Shown: piece by piece, positions 1 through 8,023 of the stretch
Position numbering within the stretch: the first letter of the stretch is position 1
How the letters are laid out: each line of letters begins with the position of its first letter
Origin: Candidatus Janibacter merdipullorum
GTDB taxonomy: Bacteria; Actinomycetota; Actinomycetes; Actinomycetales; Dermatophilaceae
Assembly: GCA_019116945.1 (NCBI GenBank)
Contig: DXAR01000085.1
Location: 1 to 32,830, forward strand
Reading direction: 5' to 3'
DNA length: 32,830 bases
Program-made: the position numbers and the translations under genes
The notes under the pieces: model-generated
The model's database searches: none
The model's input: the letters and a program-made list of their open reading frames with translations, nothing else
Told to the model about the DNA's origin: nothing

Positions 1-485
1 GCGGCCTTGAGCAGCTGCTGCTTGGCCAGCGCCGCCGCGACCCGGACGGGCGTGTAGGTCGAGATCGTCGTGTTGGAGCCGCCGGTGAGCTGGTTGAAGA
101 GCAGCTCGGGTCGGGCCTTCGCGAGGGAGACGTCGACCTTGTCGAGGGGGAGGTCGAGCTCCTCGGCGATGATCATCGCGGTCGAGGTGACGATGCCCTG
201 GCCGACCTCGGCCCGGGGGAGCGCGAAGGAGGCCCGGCCGTCCTCGCCGATCGACACCTTGATGAGGTTGGCGGTGGGGGCGGCGGCCAGGGTGAGCAGG
301 TCGTTGAGGTCGAGGATCTCGGGGACGGAGGGCGGGGACGGGACGGCCTCGGCCTCCTGCTGGTCGAGGGTGAGCTCGGCGGCGGTGACGAGCGTGGCGC
401 CTGCGAGGACGTACCCCATGAAGGAGCGGCGGCTCGGTCCGGGCGTGGCCGGGGCCTCCGGGTCACTGGGCTGGGCGTGGGACAT
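1..485 (-). CDS. IorB-like molybdopterin aldehyde/isoquinoline oxidoreductase, large subunit (5' part only)
   Basis: The reading frame opens with ATG at 485 and runs off the left edge, giving about 161 N-terminal residues. Residues 19-35 hold a twin-arginine signal: RRSF followed by a hydrophobic stretch (MGYVLAGATLVTAAE), so export by the Tat pathway is likely. After a proline-rich linker comes a segment typical of the IorB branch of the xanthine-dehydrogenase family: LPRAEVGQGIVTSTAMIIAE, then NQLTGGSNTTISTY. These contact the molybdopterin cytosine dinucleotide cofactor in family members. Such enzymes oxidise N-heterocycles or aldehydes outside the cytoplasm with a small 2[2Fe-2S] partner (IorA), which is not visible and could lie beyond the edge. 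The PucR-type regulator immediately upstream on the same strand is its likely controller (inference). The substrate cannot be told. Confidence 0.85.
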   Translation of the reverse strand, partial: MSHAQPSDPEAPATPGPSRRSFMGYVLAGATLVTAAELTLDQQEAEAVPSPPSVPEILDLNDLLTLAAAPTANLIKVSIGEDGRASFALPRAEVGQGIVTSTAMIIAEELDLPLDKVDVSLAKARPELLFNQLTGGSNTTISTYTPVRVAAALAKQQLLKA

Positions 486-556
486 GCGTGCCTCCGATGT
501 CGACGGCGGTGTCGTGGGCTACCGAGCAGTAGAGCGGAGTCGGCGGCCGCTCGCGA

Positions 557-603
557 CCGGAGGGCGCCCACGATCCGGGCGCTCCGGTTGTGCACTGCGC
601 ACA
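557..603. promoter_or_regulatory. Two adjacent inverted repeats between the pucR-like and iorB-like genes
   Basis: Positions 557-587 form a hairpin with arms CCGGAG..CGCCC and GGGCGCTCCGG, a two-base bulge and a seven-base loop. It sits just after the stop of the PucR-type gene in the direction of transcription and may act as a terminator, although no T-run follows. Next to it, 589-603 is the perfect palindrome TGTGC-ACTGC-GCACA, a plausible operator for the downstream iorB-like gene that starts at 485. Nothing else is evident in the 137-bp gap. Confidence 0.4.
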
Positions 604-622
604 GCAGGTCGGGCGAAGGGAG

Positions 623-1861
623 TCAGCCGAGCCCGATGTCCCGGGCGGTGAGGGCCAGCGCGAGTCCCACCGGCGGTGGGGCGTCCGTGAGCCGGTGGCC
701 GGTGAGCTGGGTGAACCGGCCGAGCCGGTTGAGCACGGTGTTGCGGTGGCAGGGGATGGTCGCGGCGGCGTGGGTGGCGGAGCCTCCTGCGTCGACCCAC
801 GCCTGGAGGGTGTCGACGAGCTCGTCGGCCTCGACCTCGGGCAGGGAGCGAAGGGGGCCGAGCCACTGGTCGACGAGGCGGCGGGCGATCTCGGGGGAGC
901 TGAGGAGCAGGGCCGGCACGAGGCGGCGGTCGTAGGCGTGGATCCCGGAGCCGGGCGCGATCCCCTCGGCGGCCATCCGTGCCTGCTCGAAGGCCCGGTC
1001 GGTCTCGGCGAGGCCGTGGCACCGGCCGGAGACGCCGCCGTCGAGCCCGCGCAGCCCGCCCAGCGCGGTGACGAGCGGACGGTGGTCTGCGTCCTGGGGG
1101 AGGGCGAGCAGGGCGATGACGTCTCCGTCGGCCCTGGCCTGCCAGGCCGTCGTCGCGTCGTAGGAGGTCGCCACGGCGTCCACCACCGCGGCGGCGTCCT
1201 CCGGCGTGGTGCGGTGCAGCAGCAGGAGGATCAGTGGGGCGTCGGCGGGCAGGTCGAGACCGCGTGAGGCCGCCTGGGCGAAGGACTGCTCGCGGGCGCG
1301 GCCGCCGAGCAACCCCTCCCACAGGGCGGCGACCCGCTGGGTGTCGGCCCGCAGCAGTCGCTGCTCGGTCCGGCGGTAGGAGCCGGCCACCTCCGCGGAG
1401 GACCGGTCGACACTCGCCCAGAGCCAGACCCCCAGGTCGCGGAAGCTCGTCGGGTCGAGCGGTGGGTCGGCGCGCTCGACGAGGTCCTCCCAGATGAGCC
1501 GTCCGCCGATCCGGTAGGAGCGGAGGACGTCGTCGAGGGGCAGCCCCTGCTCGGCGCGCCGCTGACCGGTCGCCCGCGCCGCGTCGAAGAGGGGCTCCAT
1601 GTCCTCGACGGAGGCGAGCCCGCCGTCGGGCAGCACGGCGAGGACGAGCATGTCGAGCAGCCGCTCGACGTTGTCGTAGCAGGAGCGCCACAGGTCCTCG
1701 TCGGGGACGACACCGCTCGTGTCGTACGCGGCGTTCTCCCGGGCGATCGAGTCGACGAGGCGGCGGGTGATGGGCTCCACGCGCTGGGCACGGGCCCGCA
1801 CGAGCAGCAGGGCCAGCAGGCCGGGTTCGCGCGGGGGGTCCACCCGGGGGGCTGGGGCCAT
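623..1861 (-). CDS. PucR/CdaR-type transcriptional regulator
   Basis: This 412-residue protein has the PucR/CdaR layout: an N-terminal helical sensor region (residues about 20-170), a degenerate GGDEF-like middle domain (about 175-320) and a C-terminal HTH_30 domain. The last contains WVDAGGSATHAAATIPCHRN followed by TVLNRLGRFTQLTG, the family's recognition-helix signature. I chose the ATG at 1861 because a strong GGAGGAG ribosome site lies directly before it, although the frame stays open to 1945. Members of this family control purine, amino-acid, aromatic or molybdenum-hydroxylase genes, usually those next door. The iorB-like gene begins 138 bp downstream on the same strand and is the obvious candidate target; pepN diverges on the other side. 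The ligand is unknown. Confidence 0.85.
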   Translation of the reverse strand: MAPAPRVDPPREPGLLALLLVRARAQRVEPITRRLVDSIARENAAYDTSGVVPDEDLWRSCYDNVERLLDMLVLAVLPDGGLASVEDMEPLFDAARATGQRRAEQGLPLDDVLRSYRIGGRLIWEDLVERADPPLDPTSFRDLGVWLWASVDRSSAEVAGSYRRTEQRLLRADTQRVAALWEGLLGGRAREQSFAQAASRGLDLPADAPLILLLLHRTTPEDAAAVVDAVATSYDATTAWQARADGDVIALLALPQDADHRPLVTALGGLRGLDGGVSGRCHGLAETDRAFEQARMAAEGIAPGSGIHAYDRRLVPALLLSSPEIARRLVDQWLGPLRSLPEVEADELVDTLQAWVDAGGSATHAAATIPCHRNTVLNRLGRFTQLTGHRLTDAPPPVGLALALTARDIGLG

Positions 1862-1974
1862 GCCTCCTCCGTCCTGCCAGGGCTGCCTCGGTGCAGCGCC
1901 GGACAGTCTAGGGAGGTCGCGCGAGGGCGCGCCCGCGCAGCCCACACCCGGGCCGGCGATGACAGGATGCCACG

Positions 1975-4455
1975 GTGCCTTCCTTGACCCGTGCCGAAGC
2001 CCGTGACCGCGCCGAACTGCTCTCCGTGAGCCGGATGGAGGTCGAGCTCGACCTCGACCGGGGGGCGGAGACCTTCGGCTCGGTGACGCGGATCCATGTC
2101 ACCGCGACCGGCGACGGGCAGACCTTCGTCGACGTCAAGCCGGTGACCCTGCACCGGGCGAGCCTCGATGGCGAGGCGCTCGACGTGACGGCACTGTCCG
2201 ACGGGCGCCTGCCGCTGACGATCACCGCCGGTGAGCACGTCGTCGAGATCGAGGCGACGATGGCCTTCAGCCACGACGGGGAGGGTCTGCACCGGGCGAC
2301 CGACCCTGCGGACGGCGAGGACTACGTCTTCAGCCACCTCTTCCTCGACGCCGCGCCGGCCGTCTTCGCCTGCCTCGACCAGCCGGACATCAAGGCCCCC
2401 TACGCCGTGTGCGTCAAAGCACCCGTGGACTGGAAGGTCATCGGCAACGGCGCCGCCACCGTCGCCGACGGCGGGGTGTGGCACCTCGCCGAGACCCAGC
2501 CGCTGTCGACCTACTTCGTCGCCCTCTGCGCCGGCCCGTACGTGTCCGTCCACGACGAGCACGACGGGATCGCGCTGGGTCTGTGGGCCCGGGCCTCGAT
2601 GGCCGAGCAGCTGCGCGAGCACGCGCCCGAGATGCTCGACGTGACCCGGCGCAGCTTCGACTACTTCCACGCGATCTTCGGCATCCGCTACCCCTTCGAC
2701 GACTACGACCAGGTCTTCGTGCCGGAGTTCAACGCGGGCGCGATGGAGAACCCGGGGTGCGTCGTCCTCCGCGACGCCTACCTCTTCCGCGGTGCGGTCG
2801 GCCGGGACGAGCTGCTCACCCGGGCCAACACGATCAGCCACGAGATGGCGCACATGTGGTTCGGCGACCTCGTCAGTCCGCAGTGGTGGGACGACCTCTG
2901 GCTCAACGAGTCCTTCGCCGAGTACATGGCCCACCGGTGCCTCGTCGCCGCCACGGACTACACCGAGGCGTGGGTCGACTCGACGATGTCGCGCAAGTCA
3001 TGGGGGTACGGCGCCGAGCGCGCCCCGTCGACGCACCCGGTGGCCGGCTCGCCCGCACCGGACGCGAAGTCGGCGCTCGCCAACTTCGACGGCATCTCCT
3101 ACGCGAAGGGAGCGGCCGTCATCCGCCAGCTCATCGAGTTCATCGGTGACGACGCCTTCCTCACCGGCATCCGGGAGTACCTCACCGCCCACTCCTTCGC
3201 CAACGGCACCCTCGCCGACTTCCTCGGCGCGATGGAGCGGGCGAGCGGGGAGGACCTCGCGGAATGGAGCCGTGGGTGGCTGGAGACCGCCGGCGTCGAC
3301 GCGCTCGAGGTCGACCGGGCCTCGGGCACGATCTCCCGTCAGGCACCCGAGTCCCACCCGGCGGACCGTCCGCACGCCCTCGACATCGCCACCTACGACG
3401 GGGGCAACGAGACCTCGCACATCGCGCTGACCCTCCAGGGCGACCGTGCTCCCGTCACCGGGCTCGACCTCGCGGCACCGCTCGTCCTGCCCAATGCCGG
3501 CGACCTCACGTGGGCCACGCCGCTGCTGGACGCGCAGTCGCTCGATGCCCTGCGCGGCCAGCTCCCGCTCCTCGCCGACGACCAGGCGCGGGCGGTCATC
3601 TGGGTCGGTCTCCGCGACGGCGTCGCGCTGGCCCGGGTGGACCCCCGCCTCCTCGTCGACCTCGGCGAGTCCGCCCTCGTCACCGAGACCAACGACTCGA
3701 TCTTCTCCCGGGCGGGGATGCACCTCACCGGACGCGTCATCCGGGTCCTCCTCCCCGAGGAGGAGCAGGACGCGGCGCGTGCGCGGATGACTCGCGTGGG
3801 CGAGCAGGTGCTCGAGGCGGCCGATCCCGGCTCCTCCCTGGCGCTGCACGCCGCCCGGCTCGTCGCTCGGACCACCGACGACGTCGAGGGGCGACTCGTG
3901 CCGTGGGCGGAGGGGCGTGACCTGCCGCGGGGGCTCGAGGGCGACGCGGACTTCCGGTGGATCCTCATCGGGCAGCTGAGCCGTCGCGGCGTCATCGGCG
4001 CGGCCGAGATCGACGACGCGCTCGCCGACGACCGGACGATGTCCGGTCAGCTGGGCTCGCTCACGGCACGTGCCGCGATACCGACCCCGGAGGCGAAGGA
4101 GGAGGCGTGGACCGACCTCACGACGAATCGGGAGCGCAGCAACCACGAGCTCGTCGCCATCGCCGCGGGGTTCTGGGGGCCGCAGGACCGGTCCCTCGTC
4201 GCCCCCTTCGTCGAGCGGTACTTCACCGACGTCCCGCGGATGACCGAGTGGCTGGGTGAGGACGCGCTGGCGAGGGTCGCGACGATGACCTATCCCTCGC
4301 GCTTCGTCGGCGAGGAGACCCTCGAGCTCTCCCGGGCCGCGCTGGCCCGCGACGACCTCCAGCAAGGGGTACGGCGCTCGATCGTGGACCAGCAGTCCGA
4401 GCTCGAGGAGGCCCTGGCCTCCCGCCGCGCCTTCCCCGCACCCGCGCGACCGTGA
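1975..4455 (+). CDS. pepN: Aminopeptidase N (M1 family zinc metallopeptidase)
   Basis: The 826-residue length is normal for actinobacterial PepN. The exopeptidase motif GAMEN is at residues 255-259. The zinc site HEMAH is at 289-293, with the second-shell glutamate 19 residues later in LNESFAEYM (E312), so H289, H293 and E312 bind zinc and E290 is the catalytic base. The rest is the all-helical ERAP1-like C-terminal domain. The enzyme removes N-terminal residues from peptides in the cytoplasm; no signal peptide is present. The start is GTG at 1975 (MPSLTRAEARDRAELLSVSR by standard initiation). It diverges from the pucR-like gene and converges with the oxidoreductase gene, with only 12 bp between the two stop codons. 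Confidence 0.95.
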   Translation: MPSLTRAEARDRAELLSVSRMEVELDLDRGAETFGSVTRIHVTATGDGQTFVDVKPVTLHRASLDGEALDVTALSDGRLPLTITAGEHVVEIEATMAFSHDGEGLHRATDPADGEDYVFSHLFLDAAPAVFACLDQPDIKAPYAVCVKAPVDWKVIGNGAATVADGGVWHLAETQPLSTYFVALCAGPYVSVHDEHDGIALGLWARASMAEQLREHAPEMLDVTRRSFDYFHAIFGIRYPFDDYDQVFVPEFNAGAMENPGCVVLRDAYLFRGAVGRDELLTRANTISHEMAHMWFGDLVSPQWWDDLWLNESFAEYMAHRCLVAATDYTEAWVDSTMSRKSWGYGAERAPSTHPVAGSPAPDAKSALANFDGISYAKGAAVIRQLIEFIGDDAFLTGIREYLTAHSFANGTLADFLGAMERASGEDLAEWSRGWLETAGVDALEVDRASGTISRQAPESHPADRPHALDIATYDGGNETSHIALTLQGDRAPVTGLDLAAPLVLPNAGDLTWATPLLDAQSLDALRGQLPLLADDQARAVIWVGLRDGVALARVDPRLLVDLGESALVTETNDSIFSRAGMHLTGRVIRVLLPEEEQDAARARMTRVGEQVLEAADPGSSLALHAARLVARTTDDVEGRLVPWAEGRDLPRGLEGDADFRWILIGQLSRRGVIGAAEIDDALADDRTMSGQLGSLTARAAIPTPEAKEEAWTDLTTNRERSNHELVAIAAGFWGPQDRSLVAPFVERYFTDVPRMTEWLGEDALARVATMTYPSRFVGEETLELSRAALARDDLQQGVRRSIVDQQSELEEALASRRAFPAPARP

Positions 4456-4467
4456 GGAAGTGCGGGG

Positions 4468-5463
4468 TCAGGGGGCGGGGGTGACGACGATGCGTCCGGT
4501 GCTGGATCCGCCGGCGATGCGGGCGAGGGCGGCCGGGGTCTCCTCGAAGGGGAAGGTCTCGGCCACGAGCGGGGCGATGTGCCCGTCATCGGCCAGCCGG
4601 ACGAGGTCCTCGTGGCAGGTCCGCAGCGAGTCCGGGTCCCGCTCCTGGTAGAGACCCCAGTGGAGGCCGAGGATGGAGTAGTTCTTCACCATCGCGTGGT
4701 TGAGGCGGGGCTCGGGGATCCGTCCGCTGGCGAAGCCGACGACGATGATCCGGCCCTCGAAGGCGATGCACTTCGTGCTCTGCTGGTACGCCGTGCCACC
4801 GACCGGGTCGTAGACGACGTCGGCGCCGTGGCCGTCGGTCACCTCCTTGACCCGGGCGGTGACGTCCTCCTCGCGGCGGTCGATGACGACGTCGCAGCCC
4901 ATCTGCTCGGCGATCCTCACCTTGTCCGCGCCACCGACGACGCCGATGACGTGCGCGCCGGCGGCCGTGCCGAGCTGCACTGCTGCTGAGCCGACGCCAC
5001 CGGAGGCGGCGTGGACGAGGAGGTGCTCGCCCGCGCGCAGGGCGGCCCGCCGGTGCAGACCGAACCACCCGGTCTGGTAGCTGACCATGAGCGTCGCGCT
5101 CGCCGCGTCGTCGAGGCCGGCCGGGGCGAGGAATGTCTTGTCGGCCTCCATGAGGCACTCGCTCGCGAAGCCACCGGCCGGGACCGCCGTCCCCCCGAGC
5201 ACCCGGTCGCCGACGGCGACGTGGGTGACCCCCTCGCCGACGGCGAGCACGTCGCCGCAGACCTCGATGCCCGGGACGAAGGGAGGCTCCGGCCGGACCT
5301 GGTACTCACCACGGCACATGAGGGTGTCGGCGAAGTTCACCGCGCTCGCCCGCACCGCGACGTGCACCTGGCCGGGGCCCGGCTCGGGGGCCGGGGCGTC
5401 GACGAGGGTGAGGACGTCAGCGGGGTCGCCGAGCTGCTGGACCTGCCACGCACGAATGCTCAT
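4468..5463 (-). CDS. Zinc-independent NADPH:quinone oxidoreductase-like MDR protein
   Basis: This protein of about 331 residues belongs to the medium-chain dehydrogenase/reductase superfamily. An N-terminal GroES-like domain (residues 1-125; PGPGQVHVAVRASAVNFAD and VPGIEVCGDVLAVGEGV) is followed by a Rossmann domain with the AASGGVGSAAVQLG nucleotide motif. The structural-zinc cysteine cluster of alcohol dehydrogenases is absent, which places it with quinone oxidoreductases and related NADPH-dependent enoyl reductases. The ATG at 5463 (MSIRAWQV) fits the family; the frame continues to 5511 without support, and I see no good ribosome site for either start. Its substrate cannot be inferred. It diverges from the alkyltransferase operon. 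Confidence 0.85.
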   Translation of the reverse strand: MSIRAWQVQQLGDPADVLTLVDAPAPEPGPGQVHVAVRASAVNFADTLMCRGEYQVRPEPPFVPGIEVCGDVLAVGEGVTHVAVGDRVLGGTAVPAGGFASECLMEADKTFLAPAGLDDAASATLMVSYQTGWFGLHRRAALRAGEHLLVHAASGGVGSAAVQLGTAAGAHVIGVVGGADKVRIAEQMGCDVVIDRREEDVTARVKEVTDGHGADVVYDPVGGTAYQQSTKCIAFEGRIIVVGFASGRIPEPRLNHAMVKNYSILGLHWGLYQERDPDSLRTCHEDLVRLADDGHIAPLVAETFPFEETPAALARIAGGSSTGRIVVTPAP

Positions 5464-5516
5464 GGGAAGGGAGGCTACCGATCTCACACATCCGGGCTCC
5501 GGAGCGTTCATGGGAC

Positions 5517-6053
5517 ATGATCGACATCATGACGACCCGGCACGCGAGGATCGCGACGCAGCTCGGTGAGCTCACCGCGGTGCTCGACGAGGCGCGGGGA
5601 GGCGGAGGGGCCGTGCTCATCGGTCTCTACTTCCCCGGCCACTGGACCTTGCCGGAGGGTGCGGACCACGGCCCGGAGGTGTCGCCCACGGACGAGCCGC
5701 CGCTGACGGCGCTCACCGAGCAGCTCTCCGCCTACCTCGACGGCGCCCGGCGGGACTTCACCATCCCCTACGAGCTCAGGGGCGGGGAGCACCACCACCG
5801 CGTGTGGGAGATCCTCGAGACCATCCCCTACGGCGAGACGGTGACCTACGGGGATCTTGCGCGGCGCACGGGGGGAGCGGCCCAGGCCGTCGGTCGGGCC
5901 GTCGGCGCCAACCCGGTCTCGATCATCGTCCCCTGCCATCGTGTCGTCGGCGCCGACGGCTCCCTCACCGGGTACGCCGGCGGGCTGGAGCGCAAGCGGA
6001 CGCTGCTCGCGCTGGAGGAACCGCCGGCGGGGGAGCGCGATGCGCTCTTCTGA
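5517..6053 (+). CDS. Methylated-DNA--protein-cysteine S-methyltransferase, first copy
   Basis: Ogt/MGMT-type suicide repair protein of about 178 residues. It transfers the alkyl group from O6-alkylguanine to its own cysteine. The active-site PCHRV is at residues 139-143 (Cys140). It is preceded by the DNA-binding winged helix (VWEILETIPYGETVTYGDLA) with RAVGANP, and followed by GYAGGLERKR. The N-terminal 80 residues form a shortened pseudo-RNase-H domain. An ATG at 5529 is an equally possible start; neither has a clear ribosome site. The gene begins an operon with an ECF sigma factor (9-bp gap) and a second, divergent alkyltransferase. There is no Ada-type phosphotriester domain. See the findings for the possible switch role. 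Confidence 0.92.
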   Translation: MIDIMTTRHARIATQLGELTAVLDEARGGGGAVLIGLYFPGHWTLPEGADHGPEVSPTDEPPLTALTEQLSAYLDGARRDFTIPYELRGGEHHHRVWEILETIPYGETVTYGDLARRTGGAAQAVGRAVGANPVSIIVPCHRVVGADGSLTGYAGGLERKRTLLALEEPPAGERDALF

Positions 6054-6062
6054 GGGGTTCGC

Positions 6063-6530
6063 GTGAGCCTCCCTCCCTTCGAGCACGTGGTGCGTGACCA
6101 CGGCGCCCGGGTGCTGGCGATCTGCCGGGCCAGGGTGGACGCCGTCGACGTCGACGACGCCTGGAGCGAGACCTTCCTCGCGGCGCTCTCGGCCTGGCCG
6201 GACCTGCCGGAGGACCTCGACGTCGCCGCCTGGCTCGCGACCGTGGCCCGCCGCAAGTGCGTCGACGTCCACCGCGCTCGGGCCCGCCGCCGGGCGGACC
6301 CGGTGGCCGACCTCCCGGAGGTCCCCGCCGAGGACGGCGCCACCGAGGACGAAGGGGTGTGGCGGCACGTCGCCTCCCTGCCGCCCAAGCAGCGGCAGGT
6401 CATCACCTACCGCTACCTGGGCGGGCTGTCCCACGCCCGCATCGCCGACCTTGTCGGCGGGACGGAGGCGGCTGTTCGCCGCGCCGCGAGCGATGGTCTG
6501 AAGTCATTGCGGGAGAGGGGAATCCGATGA
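6063..6530 (+). CDS. ECF-type RNA polymerase sigma factor
   Basis: A 155-residue protein with the two-domain ECF plan. Sigma region 2 is at about residues 10-80 (VDDAWSETFLAALSAWPDLP, then DVAAWLATVARRKCVDVHRA). Region 4 is at about 105-152 (LPPKQRQVITYRYLGGLSHA, then IADLVGGTEAAVRRAASDGL), the part that reads the -35 element. The start is GTG at 6063. No anti-sigma factor with a membrane or zinc-binding domain follows. Its stop instead overlaps by 4 bp (ATGA) the start of a second alkyltransferase, the position usually held by an anti-sigma gene. A role in an alkylation-damage response is inferred from context alone. Confidence 0.88.
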   Translation: MSLPPFEHVVRDHGARVLAICRARVDAVDVDDAWSETFLAALSAWPDLPEDLDVAAWLATVARRKCVDVHRARARRRADPVADLPEVPAEDGATEDEGVWRHVASLPPKQRQVITYRYLGGLSHARIADLVGGTEAAVRRAASDGLKSLRERGIR

Positions 6531-7105
6531 GCACTACCAACCTGGAGCGTCTGCGTACCGGGCTCGCCGAGCGGGCCGCCAGCCGGGGACTGCTCGACGT
6601 CGCCTACCGCGAGCTCGACTCGCCCCTCGGGCGGCTGCTCGTCGCCGCCACCGAGGTCGGGGTCGTGCGCCTCGCCTTCGCCGGGGAAGGTCACGACGAG
6701 GTCCTCAGTGACCTGGCGGCGCGGGTGAGTCCCCGTGTGCTGCAGGCTCCCCGGCGTCTCGACGGGGTCGCCGTGGCCCTCGACGACTATCTCGCGGGTC
6801 GTTCGCGAGGGGTCGACGTCCCCGTCGACCTGCGCCTCCTCGCCGGGTTCCGGCGCGAGGTCGTCGAGTCCCTGCCCGGCATCGGCTACGGGAGCACGGC
6901 GACCTATACCGAGGTCGCCGAGCGCACCGGACGCCCCCGGGCGGTCCGCGCCGTCGGTAGCGCGTGCGCCAACAATCCTGTCCCCCTTCTCCTCCCGTGC
7001 CACCGGGTCGTCCGCAGCGACGGGAGCGAAGGGGGGTACCGCGGCGGACCCGAGGCGAAGCGGGCCCTGCTCGACCTGGAGCGTGGGACCCCCTTGCCCC
7101 GATGA
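6527..7105 (+). CDS. Methylated-DNA--protein-cysteine S-methyltransferase, second copy
   Basis: A 192-residue Ogt-family protein with a fuller N-terminal domain (LLDVAYRELDSPLGRLLVAA, then TEVGVVRLAFAGEG) and the C-terminal winged-helix repair domain. The active-site PCHRV is at 157-161 (Cys158), followed by GGYRGGPEAKRALLDLE. Apart from the core motifs it differs widely from the copy upstream of the sigma factor, so the pair is not a recent tandem duplication. Its ATG lies inside the sigma stop (ATGA), so translation is probably coupled to the sigma factor. It could be a plain repair enzyme or a partner or sensor for the sigma factor. The next gene (coxD-like) begins within 24 bp or, at its earliest ATG (7102), overlaps this stop. 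Confidence 0.92.
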   Translation: MSTTNLERLRTGLAERAASRGLLDVAYRELDSPLGRLLVAATEVGVVRLAFAGEGHDEVLSDLAARVSPRVLQAPRRLDGVAVALDDYLAGRSRGVDVPVDLRLLAGFRREVVESLPGIGYGSTATYTEVAERTGRPRAVRAVGSACANNPVPLLLPCHRVVRSDGSEGGYRGGPEAKRALLDLERGTPLPR

Positions 7106-7128
7106 TCGCGATCCACGATGATCCAGTC

Positions 7129-8022
7129 ATGGATCCGACTGTGGCGTCGGTGGAAGACCTGACCGACCGTCTCGCCGCCACCGGATATCTCTGTGACCCC
7201 GCGCTGGCCACCGTCGGCTACCTCGCCCTGAGGATGTCCCGGCCCATGCTCATCGAGGGGGAGCCGGGGACCGGCAAGACGAGCTATGCGCAGGCCCTCG
7301 CCGAGGGTCTCGGTGTCCCGCTCATCCGCCTTCAGTGCTACGAGGGCATCGACGCCTCGCAGGCGCTCTACGACTGGGACTTCCCCCGGCAGATCCTCCA
7401 CCTGCGGGCCGTCGAGTCGACGCGCCCCTCCGATGCCGGTCCCGCCGACCTCGCGGAGGTCGAGCACTCTCTCTTCGACGACCGCTTCCTCATCGCCCGA
7501 CCCGTGCTCCGGGCTCTGCGGGAGAGCCCCGCCGTCCTCCTCATCGACGAGATCGACCGCGCGGACGACGAGTTCGAGGCATTCCTCCTCGAGGTCCTCT
7601 CGACCTTCGAGGTGAGCATTCCCGAGCTCGGCACGATCACCGGCTCGCCGCCTCCCCTCGTCGTCCTCACCTCCAACCGCACCCGCGAGCTCCACGACGC
7701 GCTCAAGCGGCGATGCCTCTACCACTGGATCGACCACCCGGGACTCGAGCGCGAGCTGGAGATCCTCGGGCGGCGCGCACCCGAGGTCGGCGCCGCCCTC
7801 GCCGAGCAGGTCGTCACCCTCGTCCAGCGCCTGCGTCGTGACGAGGACCTGCTCAAGCCCCCAGGGGTCGCGGAGAGCATCGACTGGGCGCGGGCCCTGC
7901 ACCACCTCGGGGCAGCGGACCTCGACCTCGAGACGGCCGCGGCGACGCTGGGGGCGGCCGTGAAGTACCGCGAGGACTCCGACCGGGTCCGCGCCGGTCT
8001 CGACCGGTTGCTGGCGGGCTGA
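7129..8022 (+). CDS. coxD: MoxR-type AAA+ ATPase, CoxD-like maturation factor
   Basis: A 297-residue AAA+ protein. Walker A GEPGTGKT is at residues 44-51 and Walker B LLIDE at 137-141, followed by the sensor segment LVVLTSNRTREL and the lid region. CoxD of CO-oxidising bacteria is a MoxR ATPase needed to assemble the copper-sulfur-molybdenum centre; equivalents accompany many molybdenum hydroxylases. The VWA partner follows after 1 bp, the standard coxD-coxE pairing. I chose ATG 7129; an upstream in-frame ATG at 7102 would overlap the alkyltransferase stop. The start region carries a GATGATC direct repeat (7101-7107 and 7117-7123) of unknown meaning. Confidence 0.85.
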   Translation: MDPTVASVEDLTDRLAATGYLCDPALATVGYLALRMSRPMLIEGEPGTGKTSYAQALAEGLGVPLIRLQCYEGIDASQALYDWDFPRQILHLRAVESTRPSDAGPADLAEVEHSLFDDRFLIARPVLRALRESPAVLLIDEIDRADDEFEAFLLEVLSTFEVSIPELGTITGSPPPLVVLTSNRTRELHDALKRRCLYHWIDHPGLERELEILGRRAPEVGAALAEQVVTLVQRLRRDEDLLKPPGVAESIDWARALHHLGAADLDLETAAATLGAAVKYREDSDRVRAGLDRLLAG

Positions 8023-8023
8023 C

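Noticed and set aside
2998..4365. 455-codon minus-strand frame under pepN
   Set aside because: Antisense artefact of high-GC third positions.
5517..7105. Two alkyltransferases as a recent tandem duplication
   Set aside because: They share only the core motifs and differ in length, N-terminal domain and surrounding residues.
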